From Gordonia crocea (GTDB lineage Bacteria > Actinomycetota > Actinomycetes > Mycobacteriales > Mycobacteriaceae), in NCBI RefSeq assembly GCF_009932435.1, contig NZ_BJOU01000019.1, forward strand, positions 186,001 through 250,000: DNA of 64,000 bases. The letters are read 5' to 3'. The position numbers were made by a program, and so were the translations under genes. Position 1 is the first letter of the stretch; each line of letters starts with the position of its first letter. The notes below the pieces were generated by a model. The model saw only the letters and a program-made list of their open reading frames with translations, made no database searches and was not told the DNA's origin. Below, in pieces: positions 50,725 to 58,546 of this stretch.

Positions 50725-50923
50725 ATGTGTTTGTCCAAGACCTCTCGGATAGCTCGCGCGCACCGATGGCTTGGTCAGCTCCGAAGTGATTCGCGGCTCC
50801 CGGGGCGGGGCGCGTGCGGAGCGGTGCGCGCACATTTCGTCGGTGCCATCTGCGGGGATTCGCGACGGCACCGTTGAACAGTGTACTTGGTCAGCCGTAC
50901 CGGACCCGCTTACCATCGGGCGC

Positions 50924-51568
50924 ATGGACGAAAACCCCGGCATCGCGAAGCTGTTCTCGGTTCTCATCGCCGGCGAGTACGCCGCCCATAGCCGGCTGAT
51001 TTCCGAGTCCGCGATGGCGCCCGACGTGGCCAGCCGGATCGCGATCGGCCGGATGGCCGCCTCGGAGATGAACCACTTCGAGGAGCTGGCCCAGCAGCTG
51101 GTCAAGCGGGGGATCGACCCACTGGAGGCGGTGCTGACCCACCTCGACATCTTCGACCGGTACCACGGCACCACCAACCCCAAGACGTGGGACGAGGTGA
51201 TGGTGAAGGCCTACGTCGGCGACGGCTTGGCCGCCGACGTCTACCGCGAGATCGCCGACGGGATGCCCGACGAGGCGCGCACCGTCGTGTCGACGGTGAT
51301 GGCGCAGACCGGCAACTCCGAGTTCGCCCGCGACTGGGTGCGCGCCCGGGTTGCCGAGCAGCCGGATCTGAAGTGGCCGTTGACCCTGTGGGGACGCCGC
51401 CTCCTAGGCGAGGCGATCACCCATGCGCAGTGGGTCCTCGCCGCTGAAGAGGAGGTGACCGACCTGCTGTTCACGGGGGGCTCCACCGACCTCGCCGCCG
51501 TTTCCCGATTCTTCGACTCGGTCACCGAGCGTCATGCGGAACGCATGGCGGACTTGGGGTTGGGGTAG
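50924..51568 (+). CDS. Ferritin-like (MiaE-type) protein, Rv3210c-like
   Basis: 214 residues, all-helical. Carboxylate-histidine positions G-E-Y-A-A-H and S-E-M-N-H-F-E-E fit the di-iron site of ferritin-like proteins; the closest named relative is the tRNA hydroxylase MiaE, though the activity here is unproven. TTGGTC, 18 bases, TACCAT (50911-50916) lies just before ATG 50924, leaving seven bases, so the mRNA is probably leaderless. Confidence 0.85.
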   Translation: MDENPGIAKLFSVLIAGEYAAHSRLISESAMAPDVASRIAIGRMAASEMNHFEELAQQLVKRGIDPLEAVLTHLDIFDRYHGTTNPKTWDEVMVKAYVGDGLAADVYREIADGMPDEARTVVSTVMAQTGNSEFARDWVRARVAEQPDLKWPLTLWGRRLLGEAITHAQWVLAAEEEVTDLLFTGGSTDLAAVSRFFDSVTERHAERMADLGLG

Positions 51569-51761
51569 GTCAGACTCGCTTATCGGGCGCTGGTCCGACG
51601 GAATTGCGTCTGGCGTAGGCGGCGCCGATCGTTGTCGTTTTACTCGCGATCGTCATCGTGTGGGCGGCAAGCCCGCGTAGTGGCCTTCGTGGCTTCCGCT
51701 GTAGGCGAAACCGGGCTTGTGGCATGTCGTAGCGGGTCGGGTCTCGGCTAGGCTCTAGCCC

Positions 51762-51995
51762 ATGAGCGTGGAAGTGAAGATCGGCATCGTCGACAGCCCC
51801 CGGGAACTGGCCGTGCAGGTGGCCGATGACAGCGAGAAGACGTTCGACGCGGTGTCGGCCGCGCTGACCGGTAAGAGTGAATTGCTCACCCTCGTCGACG
51901 ATCGCGGTTCGCGCTTCCTGGTCCCGTCGGCGAAGATCGCCTACGCCGAGGTCGGCAGCGCCGAGGTGCGCCGCGTGGGCTTCGGCTCCAAGTAG
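51762..51995 (+). CDS. DUF3107 family protein (TB9.4-like)
   Basis: 77 residues: V-E-V-K-I-G-I-V-D-S-P-R-E-L at the start and V-P-S-A-K-I-A-Y-A-E-V-G near the end, the conserved ends of this small actinobacterial family (Rv3208A in M. tuberculosis). It probably forms a compact beta-rich fold; its function is unknown. TAGGCT ends seven bases before the ATG. It is convergent with the TetR gene, six bases between stops, as in mycobacteria. Confidence 0.92.
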   Translation: MSVEVKIGIVDSPRELAVQVADDSEKTFDAVSAALTGKSELLTLVDDRGSRFLVPSAKIAYAEVGSAEVRRVGFGSK

Positions 51996-52001
51996 CCGCC
52001 G

Positions 52002-52694
<693 letters not shown>

Positions 52695-52746
52695 TCAACC
52701 GTGGAGCCTGCGCGGGATACCGCGCGGCCTGTGAGAAAGTTAACGC

Positions 52747-53865
52747 GTGAACCGATCCGAGGACGGCCGATCCGGCGCGCCTCGACCCCGAGCGGGCGAG
52801 GCGGCGCGTCCGCGTCCGCGTCCGCGTCCGCGCGCCGGGCAGTCCGAGTCATATCCGCGAGCCGGGCAGTCGTCGGCCCGTGGAGCCGCCGGGGCCCGAC
52901 CGGGCCCGCCCCCGCCGCCCCGCACGTCGGTACCCCGGCCGGGGCCGGGGCAACCACTGACGGCCACCTGGGATCCGTCGACGGAATCGTCGTCCGCCGA
53001 TGCGGCCGAGGGCAATGTGTTCTCCCGCTTCGTCGCCGCCTACGGGTGGCGCGCCTACGCGATCCCGGTTCTCGCGGTGCTCACCGTCATGCTGGTGGTC
53101 ATGACGATCCGCGGCGGGAATGCCGACGGGGCGGCCGACGGTGCCTCCCCGGACAGCGGGCGCAACACCGACGTGGTCAAGGAGTCGACGCCGGTGGGCG
53201 CCCCGACGGGCACGATCGCCGCATCGGCGCTGCCGGTCGGCGCACTCCCACCTGACGGGCATTTCACCAGGGTCGGTAAGAAGTCTTTCCACGCGGTGCC
53301 GGTGAAGGCCGCACAGAAGGTCGGAACCGGCGCGCAGCTGTACACCTACACCGTCGAGGTCGAGAACGGGTTGGCGCCCATCGACTACTCCGGTGATCGT
53401 GCTTTCGCGTCGATGGTCGACGCGACCCTGGCCAATTCCAAGAGCTGGATCGGTGGCGGCAAGGTTTCGTTCAAACGGGTCAACGCGGGGCAGAACCCAG
53501 ACTTGCGGATCTCGCTGACGTCGCCCAACACCACCCGCGAACTGTGCGGCTACCAGATCAAACTGGAGAGCTCCTGCTTTTACCCGCCGACCCGACAGGT
53601 CCTCATCAACGAGGCCCGCTGGGTGCGCGGCGCGCTCTCGTTCTCCGGCGACACGCACAGCTACCGTCAGTACCTCGTGAACCACGAGGTCGGGCACGGA
53701 ATCGGCTACGAGGCGCACGAACCGTGCAAGCAGAACGGCGCTCTCGCACCGATCATGATGCAGCAATCGTTCGGAACGAGTAACAAGGACATCATGGGAC
53801 TCGATCCGGACATGAACGCCAATCGGGCGTTGAGCTGCAGACCCAACCCGTGGCCGTTCCCATGA
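52747..53865 (+). CDS. DUF3152 membrane protein with HExxHxxGxxxH motif
   Basis: 372 residues. The cytoplasmic N-terminus (1-95) is low-complexity: Pro-Arg repeats encoded by a GTCCGC hexamer iteration, then R-A-G-Q-S repeats. One transmembrane helix (about 103-121) leads to an external DUF3152 domain (about 165-372). The sequence H-E-V-G-H-G-I-G-Y-E-A-H near residue 317 is a complete metzincin-type zinc site, so a protease activity is plausible though unproven for the family. Cysteines around it may pair. moeB overlaps its stop (ATGA). Confidence 0.88.
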   Translation: MNRSEDGRSGAPRPRAGEAARPRPRPRPRAGQSESYPRAGQSSARGAAGARPGPPPPPRTSVPRPGPGQPLTATWDPSTESSSADAAEGNVFSRFVAAYGWRAYAIPVLAVLTVMLVVMTIRGGNADGAADGASPDSGRNTDVVKESTPVGAPTGTIAASALPVGALPPDGHFTRVGKKSFHAVPVKAAQKVGTGAQLYTYTVEVENGLAPIDYSGDRAFASMVDATLANSKSWIGGGKVSFKRVNAGQNPDLRISLTSPNTTRELCGYQIKLESSCFYPPTRQVLINEARWVRGALSFSGDTHSYRQYLVNHEVGHGIGYEAHEPCKQNGALAPIMMQQSFGTSNKDIMGLDPDMNANRALSCRPNPWPFP

Positions 53866-55034
53866 CGCTGCCACCGCTGGTGGACCCGGCCGCCGCACTG
53901 AGCCGCGACGAGGTCGGCCGCTACAGCCGCCACCTGATCATCCCCGACGTCGGGATGGCCGGGCAGAAGCGACTGAAGAACGCCAAGGTCTTGGTCATCG
54001 GGGCCGGCGGGCTGGGCTCGCCGACGCTGATGTACCTCGCGGCCGCCGGTGTCGGCACGATCGGGATCGTCGACTTCGACGTCGTCGACGAGTCGAACCT
54101 GCAGCGTCAGGTGATCCACGGGCAGTCCGACATCGGCATCCCCAAAGCCCAGTCGGCCAAGAACTCGATGCTCGAGATCAACCCGTACATCACCGTGGTG
54201 ACCCATGAGGTGGCGCTGAGCAACGAGAACGCGGTGGAACTGTTCTCGCAGTACGACCTGATCCTCGACGGTGCCGACAACTTCGCGACCCGCTACCTCG
54301 TCAACGATGCGGCAATCCTTGCCGGCAAGCCCTATGTGTGGGGTTCGATCTATCGCTTCGAGGGCCAGGTGTCGGTGTTCTGGGAGTCGGCACCTGACGG
54401 GCTCGGCATCAACTACCGCGACCTGTACCCGCAGGCACCGCCGCCGGGGATGGTGCCCTCCTGCGCCGAGGGCGGCGTGCTCGGCATCCTCTGTGCGACG
54501 ATCGGCTCGATCATGGGCACCGAGGCGATCAAGCTGATCTGCGGGATCGGTGAATCGCTGCTCGGCCGGCTGATGGTGTACGACGCGCTGGAGATGACCT
54601 TCCGCACGGTGCGGATCCGCAAGGACCCGGCCGGGGCGAAGGTCACCGAGCTTATCGACTACGACGACTTCTGCGGCGTTGTCTCCGACGAGGCGCAGGC
54701 CGCTGCCGCCGATTCGACGCTGACCCCGAGCGAGGTCAAGGCGAGGCTCGACGACGGTGCCCCGGTCGCCCTGATCGACGTCCGCGACCCGGTGGAGTGG
54801 GACATCGTCCACCTGCCCGGCGCGACGCTGATCCCCAAGGGCGAGTTCGAGTCGGGGGAGGGGCTGGGCAAGATCCCGCAGGACCGCCCGGTCGTCCTCT
54901 ACTGCCGCACCGGGATCCGCTCGGCCGAGGTGTTGGCCATGGTCAAGAGCGCCGGGTTCGCCGACGCCACCCACATCCAGGGCGGGATCACCGCGTGGGC
55001 GCAGCAGGTCGACCCGTCGATGCCCATCTACTGA
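53862..55034 (+). CDS. moeB: MoeB/MoeZ-type adenylyltransferase-sulfurtransferase
   Basis: 390 residues. An E1-like domain (about 20-270) with G-A-G-G-L-G-S-P and V-D-F-D-V-V-D-E-S-N-L-Q-R-Q-V activates the C-terminal glycine of ubiquitin-like sulfur carriers. A rhodanese domain (about 290-388) with the active cysteine in L-Y-C-R-T-G-I-R-S supplies sulfur. The M. tuberculosis orthologue acts on carriers for molybdopterin and cysteine synthesis. The start overlaps the DUF3152 gene by four bases. Confidence 0.94.
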   Translation: MTLPPLVDPAAALSRDEVGRYSRHLIIPDVGMAGQKRLKNAKVLVIGAGGLGSPTLMYLAAAGVGTIGIVDFDVVDESNLQRQVIHGQSDIGIPKAQSAKNSMLEINPYITVVTHEVALSNENAVELFSQYDLILDGADNFATRYLVNDAAILAGKPYVWGSIYRFEGQVSVFWESAPDGLGINYRDLYPQAPPPGMVPSCAEGGVLGILCATIGSIMGTEAIKLICGIGESLLGRLMVYDALEMTFRTVRIRKDPAGAKVTELIDYDDFCGVVSDEAQAAAADSTLTPSEVKARLDDGAPVALIDVRDPVEWDIVHLPGATLIPKGEFESGEGLGKIPQDRPVVLYCRTGIRSAEVLAMVKSAGFADATHIQGGITAWAQQVDPSMPIY

Positions 55035-55047
55035 AGGCCAGGCCACC

Positions 55048-55704
55048 GTGTCCCGTGTGCGCGTTCACAACTTCTCGATCTCGCTCGACGGCTTCGGGAC
55101 CGGCGAGGACCAAACCTTCGACGAACCGTTCGGCCATGCCGGCACCCGACTGCTGGAATGGGCGTTCCCGACCCGCACCTTCACCGACATGGGATTCCAC
55201 GGCGAGCAGCCGGGCACCGCGGGTGTCGACGAGGCTTTCGCCAGCCGGTGGAACGCCGGTGTCGGGGTGGAGATCATGGGCCGCAACAAGTTTGCCCCCA
55301 AACCCGGGCCGTGGCCCGACGACCAGTGGCAGGGCTGGTGGGGTGACGAGCCGCCGTTTCACACCCCGGTCGTCGTCCTCACCCACCACCCCCGGCCTCC
55401 GCTGGAGTTGTCCGGCGGCACGACCTTCCACTTCCTCGACGCACCGCCGGCCGAGGCCCTCGCCTACGCCCGGGAACTGGCGGGCGACAAGGACATCCGC
55501 ATCGGCGGCGGGACGAGCACCGTGCGCGAGTTCCTGAGCGCCGACCTGGTCGACGAGATGCACATCGCCGTCGTGCCGGTGCTCCTCGGCCGCGGCGAGC
55601 GGCTCTGGGACGGCCTGGAGGGGATCGAGAAGCGCTTCGACATCGAGAGCGTCACATCGCCCAGCGGTGTCGTGCACCTGACGTTCACCCGTCTCGCCGA
55701 TTGA
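55048..55704 (+). CDS. Dihydrofolate reductase-like (RibD C-terminal) protein
   Basis: 218 residues. N-terminal S-I-S-L-D-G-F and a C-terminal reductase fold with I-R-I-G-G-G-T-S-T-V-R-E-F and D-E-M-H-I-A-V-V-P-V-L-L-G-R-G. This matches the RibD C-terminal/DHFR-like superfamily. It is probably an NAD(P)H-dependent reductase of unknown substrate. GTG start, 13 bases after moeB. It is not part of the conserved mycobacterial order and is followed by a strong terminator. Confidence 0.88.
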   Translation: MSRVRVHNFSISLDGFGTGEDQTFDEPFGHAGTRLLEWAFPTRTFTDMGFHGEQPGTAGVDEAFASRWNAGVGVEIMGRNKFAPKPGPWPDDQWQGWWGDEPPFHTPVVVLTHHPRPPLELSGGTTFHFLDAPPAEALAYARELAGDKDIRIGGGTSTVREFLSADLVDEMHIAVVPVLLGRGERLWDGLEGIEKRFDIESVTSPSGVVHLTFTRLAD

Positions 55705-55793
55705 CCTGCGGAGTGCTCGATCACAGATCGGTGATCGGGGGCGCCGTGTGGTCGGGGCCGTTCATACGCCGGCGTTGCGCTGGCGCAGTGGAC

Positions 55794-55816
55794 CGGCCCC
55801 GACCGGGGCCGTTTTT
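55794..55816 (+). terminator. Intrinsic terminator, with a competing upstream arm
   Basis: CGGCCCC (55794-55800), GACC loop, GGGGCCG (55805-55811), then TTTTT (55812-55816). This is a textbook intrinsic terminator 90 bases after the DHFR-like stop. An 11-base segment upstream, GGTCGGGGCCG (55750-55760), can instead pair perfectly with CGGCCCCGACC (55794-55804), which would block the terminator. Confidence 0.8.
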
Positions 55817-55960
55817 CGCTATGAAGTTCTCAAGGTACGTGTGTGGCCCGCGGGCCGAAGGTGCTGCGCTGGGTTAACGGATTAGTTCTGGACGGTGCCT
55901 GCGGCTCAGGCTGCGGCGTGGTCGGCGATAGTGAGGGTGCGTCGGTGGTGGCAGCGAAAG

Positions 55961-56263
55961 TCACCTCCTTCGGGTGGTGGCCGGCGCCAACGGCAACTCC
56001 CGCAACAAGTCACGGCCGTTCTTCAACCGGTGCCGCACCGGGATGCCGATGACTTCGGCCCGGGCGGTCGCAGCGGCCAATAGATAGGAGGCGATGTTGC
56101 CCATCCGGACCGCGGTGACCATCACCCCCAGCAAGGCGTTGTCGTCGGCGATCGCCTCTGCCGACGCCAACAACGAGCCCAAGCCAGTACCGGATTCGAC
56201 GGCGGCCGGCGCCAGGTCGTCGGCCAGGTCGGTGACGAATGCGGTGAGTTCGTCGTGGTTCAT
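55961..56263 (-). pseudogene. Truncated DUF222/13E12-like N-terminal fragment
   Basis: An open frame of 100 codons from ATG 56263 with GGGGGG just upstream. The sequence, with A-I-A-D-D-N-A-L-L-G-V-M-V-T-A-V-R and H-R-L-K-N-G-R-D-L-L-R-E-L, resembles the N-terminal region of the actinobacterial DUF222/HNH (13E12 repeat) family. These proteins normally run 350-500 residues with a C-terminal HNH nuclease, which is absent here: the frame ends at A-T-T-R-R-R. A different frame continues to a stop at 55906. I read it as a decayed mobile-family gene. The bases 55817-55960 and 56309-56443 hold nothing else I can assign. Confidence 0.5.
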
Positions 56264-56276
56264 GTGACCCCCCAGG

Positions 56277-56308
56277 TCCGGGTTCGCATCATGTGGTGCG
56301 GACCCGGA
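56277..56308. repeat. Twelve-base inverted repeat upstream of the DUF222-like fragment
   Basis: TCCGGGTTCGCA (56277-56288) and TGCGGACCCGGA (56297-56308) pair over 12 positions with one G-T-type mismatch around an eight-base loop. It lies 14 bases before the fragment's ATG, followed outward by an AT-richer stretch (56309-56385). It could be a leader hairpin or the trace of an inserted element. Confidence 0.6.
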
Positions 56309-56443
56309 TTAGAAACTGCGTTCTGCTGTTCTTACGAACTAGATTTCACTCTAAACGAGAGGTCTGATAACCGCGTTCTAGCGGATTGAACTGCATCGAT
56401 GGTGCGGAACGGCAGCGTCGGAAGTCAGGGTGGGTGGTTACGT

Positions 56444-57301
56444 CTAGACGCGCAGCCGGACCTGGTCGACGACTCGCATCAGGCCGGGCAGTGCGCCCGC
56501 CGTCGACCGGGGGTGCAGGGCGTGCACGGCCAAGCGGAACATGGTGGCGCGCAACAACATCTGCCCCCACTCGGGCTGATCGGCCCATCGGTCGAGCAGG
56601 TTGTCGTCGGCACCGCCCCAGGCCAGCGAATCCACCGCGACCACGGCGGCGGCCCACGACGCGGGCCGCCAGTATGGGACGATATCGGTGATGCCGGGGG
56701 CGGCGGCGCCGGCGAACAGGACCGTGCCGAACAGGTCACCGTGCACGATCTGCGACGGCGACGTCACCGGACGACGCAGCCCGGCCAGAGTCTTGACCGC
56801 CTCGAGGCTGGACTTCCCGTCGTCGGTGACCGGCTCGGCCATGCCGGCGGCCCGCGCGGTGCGCAGCGGTTGGTCCTCCCACGCGGCGCGGTCGGCGGCG
56901 GTGAACACGTCGACATCGGTGTATGGCGGGGCCGGAGGCTGCAGCAGGAAGCGAGGGCGTTCCAGCTTGGTCAGCGCAGCGTGCAGCCGATCGGCGACCT
57001 GCAGCACCTCGTCGTAGCGGGGCTCCGGCGATCCGGCGATGTAGGTGTCGGCCCGCCAGCCGGACACGACGTAGCGCCCGTCGGTGGAGCGGAACGGCCG
57101 CGCGATCCGCAGACCGTCGACGTAGAGGTTTTCCCTGGTGGCGGCGGACCAGGCGGCGCGCGCGTGGTCGGGGACCATCGACAGCACCACTTCGCCCACA
57201 CGCCAGCCGCCGACCCACTGGTCACCCATCGCGATCGGCGGGTGCGCGGTCAGACCGAAGGTCTGCAGCACGTGCTCGGGCGGTTCGACAGGACTCGTCA
57301 C
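56444..57301 (-). CDS. Rv3205c-like (TIGR02569) kinase-fold protein
   Basis: 285 residues. The length and P-S-Q-I-V-H-G-D-L-F-G-T-V-L-F segment, resembling the H-x-D catalytic loop of aminoglycoside phosphotransferase-like folds, place it in the actinobacterial TIGR02569 group. The substrate is unknown. GTG 57301 is the start. It lies downstream of the alkyltransferase-like and lipV genes on the same strand, in the same order as M. tuberculosis Rv3205c-Rv3203. A GCCCGA-TT-TCGGGC hairpin at 57325-57338 precedes it. Confidence 0.88.
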   Translation of the reverse strand: MTSPVEPPEHVLQTFGLTAHPPIAMGDQWVGGWRVGEVVLSMVPDHARAAWSAATRENLYVDGLRIARPFRSTDGRYVVSGWRADTYIAGSPEPRYDEVLQVADRLHAALTKLERPRFLLQPPAPPYTDVDVFTAADRAAWEDQPLRTARAAGMAEPVTDDGKSSLEAVKTLAGLRRPVTSPSQIVHGDLFGTVLFAGAAAPGITDIVPYWRPASWAAAVVAVDSLAWGGADDNLLDRWADQPEWGQMLLRATMFRLAVHALHPRSTAGALPGLMRVVDQVRLRV

Positions 57302-57359
57302 GAGCCCAGATTACCCAGCTAGTCGCCCGATTTCGGGCAGCGACACCGGCCACGGCGGA

Positions 57360-57665
57360 TCAGGGGGCGTCGGGTGTCCAGCGGCAGCGGCGCAGGACGA
57401 CCCGCCCGTCGACGACGGGCACGCCCTCTTGCGCCAGGCGCGACAATTGGCGCGAGGCCAGGTGCGCGGGCGGGCGCCCGCTCGCACTGATCACGCGGTG
57501 CCAGGGCAGATCGGCGGAATCGGTCCGCATGATCCACCCGACGATGCGCGGGCTGGACAACCCCGCCGCGGCGGCCAGGTCGCCGTAGGTGGTGACCGAC
57601 CCGGCCGGGACGGCCGCGACAAGCGCGCGGACCCGCTCCACGTCGTCGTCGGTGACCCGGCCCAT
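57360..57665 (-). CDS. Alkyltransferase-like protein (ATL)
   Basis: 101 residues with the MGMT DNA-binding fold (V-T-T-Y-G-D-L-A-A-A-A-G). The active-site P-C-H-R of O6-alkylguanine methyltransferases reads P-W55-H-R-V-I, so the acceptor cysteine is missing. This is the defining change of ATL proteins, which bind O6-alkylguanine and hand the lesion to nucleotide excision repair. It is 12 bases downstream of lipV. Confidence 0.92.
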   Translation of the reverse strand: MGRVTDDDVERVRALVAAVPAGSVTTYGDLAAAAGLSSPRIVGWIMRTDSADLPWHRVISASGRPPAHLASRQLSRLAQEGVPVVDGRVVLRRCRWTPDAP

Positions 57666-57677
57666 CGCGACGGGTCC

Positions 57678-58475
57678 TCAGTCCGACCCGGTGGCCGCGC
57701 GGACCAGACGGGCGACGAGCTCGGGCACCAGGAACGGGACCATGTGTTCGCAGTCGGCGTGATGGATGCGCACCGAGTTGGGCCGCTCGCGTGCGCAGGC
57801 TTTGAGAAACGCCGGGCTGACCAGCGGTGGCGCCACCCGGTCGGCGACGACGACGTCGGTGGGCACCGTCGGCGGCGGCAGTTCGGCGGGGGTGGCCATC
57901 TCGCTCCACGCGGTGGCCGCGGCGGGTTGGCTGACGCGCCAGCCGTAGGCCCCCGCCGGCAACCCGAGGGATTCCGACGGTTGCAGGTGCACGGCGATCT
58001 CCTCGTCGAGGACCTCGTCGGGGATGTCGGCCCACCCCTCGGCGCGCTTGGCGTCGCGGGCCGCCGACGGCGACGGGTAGGTCCAGTGGGCCATGCTGGC
58101 CGCGGCCACCTCGAGGGCGCGCCCGGGATCCAGGCCTTGCGCGGGATCCAGCAGCACCAGGGCGCGGACCCGGTCGGGGTGGCGCTGCGCCAGCCGGATC
58201 GCCAGCGCACCGCCAAACGAGTGTCCGACGACGGTGAGCGGAGAATCCGTTTGCGCGACAAGCGAATCGAGGGCGTGCAGGTGGGCGTCATAGGACCACG
58301 GCGGTTCCCAGGGGGATTCGCCGTGGCCGAGTAGGTCGGGGGCGACGACGCGGTGATCGGGCAGATCGGTAGCCAACCGGGCCCACCGGCGGCCGTGCCC
58401 GGTCAACCCGTGCAGGGCGAGGACGACCCGGTCGGAATCGGCCGGTCCGAAGGTCTCGACGGAGAGCTCAGTCAT
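57678..58475 (-). CDS. lipV: Alpha/beta hydrolase, LipV-like
   Basis: 265 residues. Oxyanion strand L-A-L-H-G-L-T-G, nucleophile S86 in G-H-S-F-G-G, and a C-terminal catalytic histidine in D-C-E-H-M-V-P. A lid region lies between residues 130 and 200. In mycobacteria LipV is a cytosolic or cell-associated esterase/lipase; the exact substrate here is unknown. It is divergent from adnA, with 71 bases between starts. Confidence 0.9.
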   Translation of the reverse strand: MTELSVETFGPADSDRVVLALHGLTGHGRRWARLATDLPDHRVVAPDLLGHGESPWEPPWSYDAHLHALDSLVAQTDSPLTVVGHSFGGALAIRLAQRHPDRVRALVLLDPAQGLDPGRALEVAAASMAHWTYPSPSAARDAKRAEGWADIPDEVLDEEIAVHLQPSESLGLPAGAYGWRVSQPAAATAWSEMATPAELPPPTVPTDVVVADRVAPPLVSPAFLKACARERPNSVRIHHADCEHMVPFLVPELVARLVRAATGSD

Positions 58476-58546
58476 GGTGGTCCCGACGATAGCCGACCGC
58501 CCGGTTCGGGCACGGCGGTGTCGGCCCGCCGTGATTCGATAGGGGC

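Noticed and set aside
52711..52741. GGATAC-N18-GTT as a SigH promoter for the DUF3152-moeB operon
   Set aside because: The -35 differs from GGAAT/GGAAC, and the GTT lies only five bases before the start codon, too close for a usable start point.
56332..56346. CGAAC-TAGA-TTTC as a LexA (SOS) box
   Set aside because: One half-site is imperfect, and the only adjacent reading frame is a decayed fragment.
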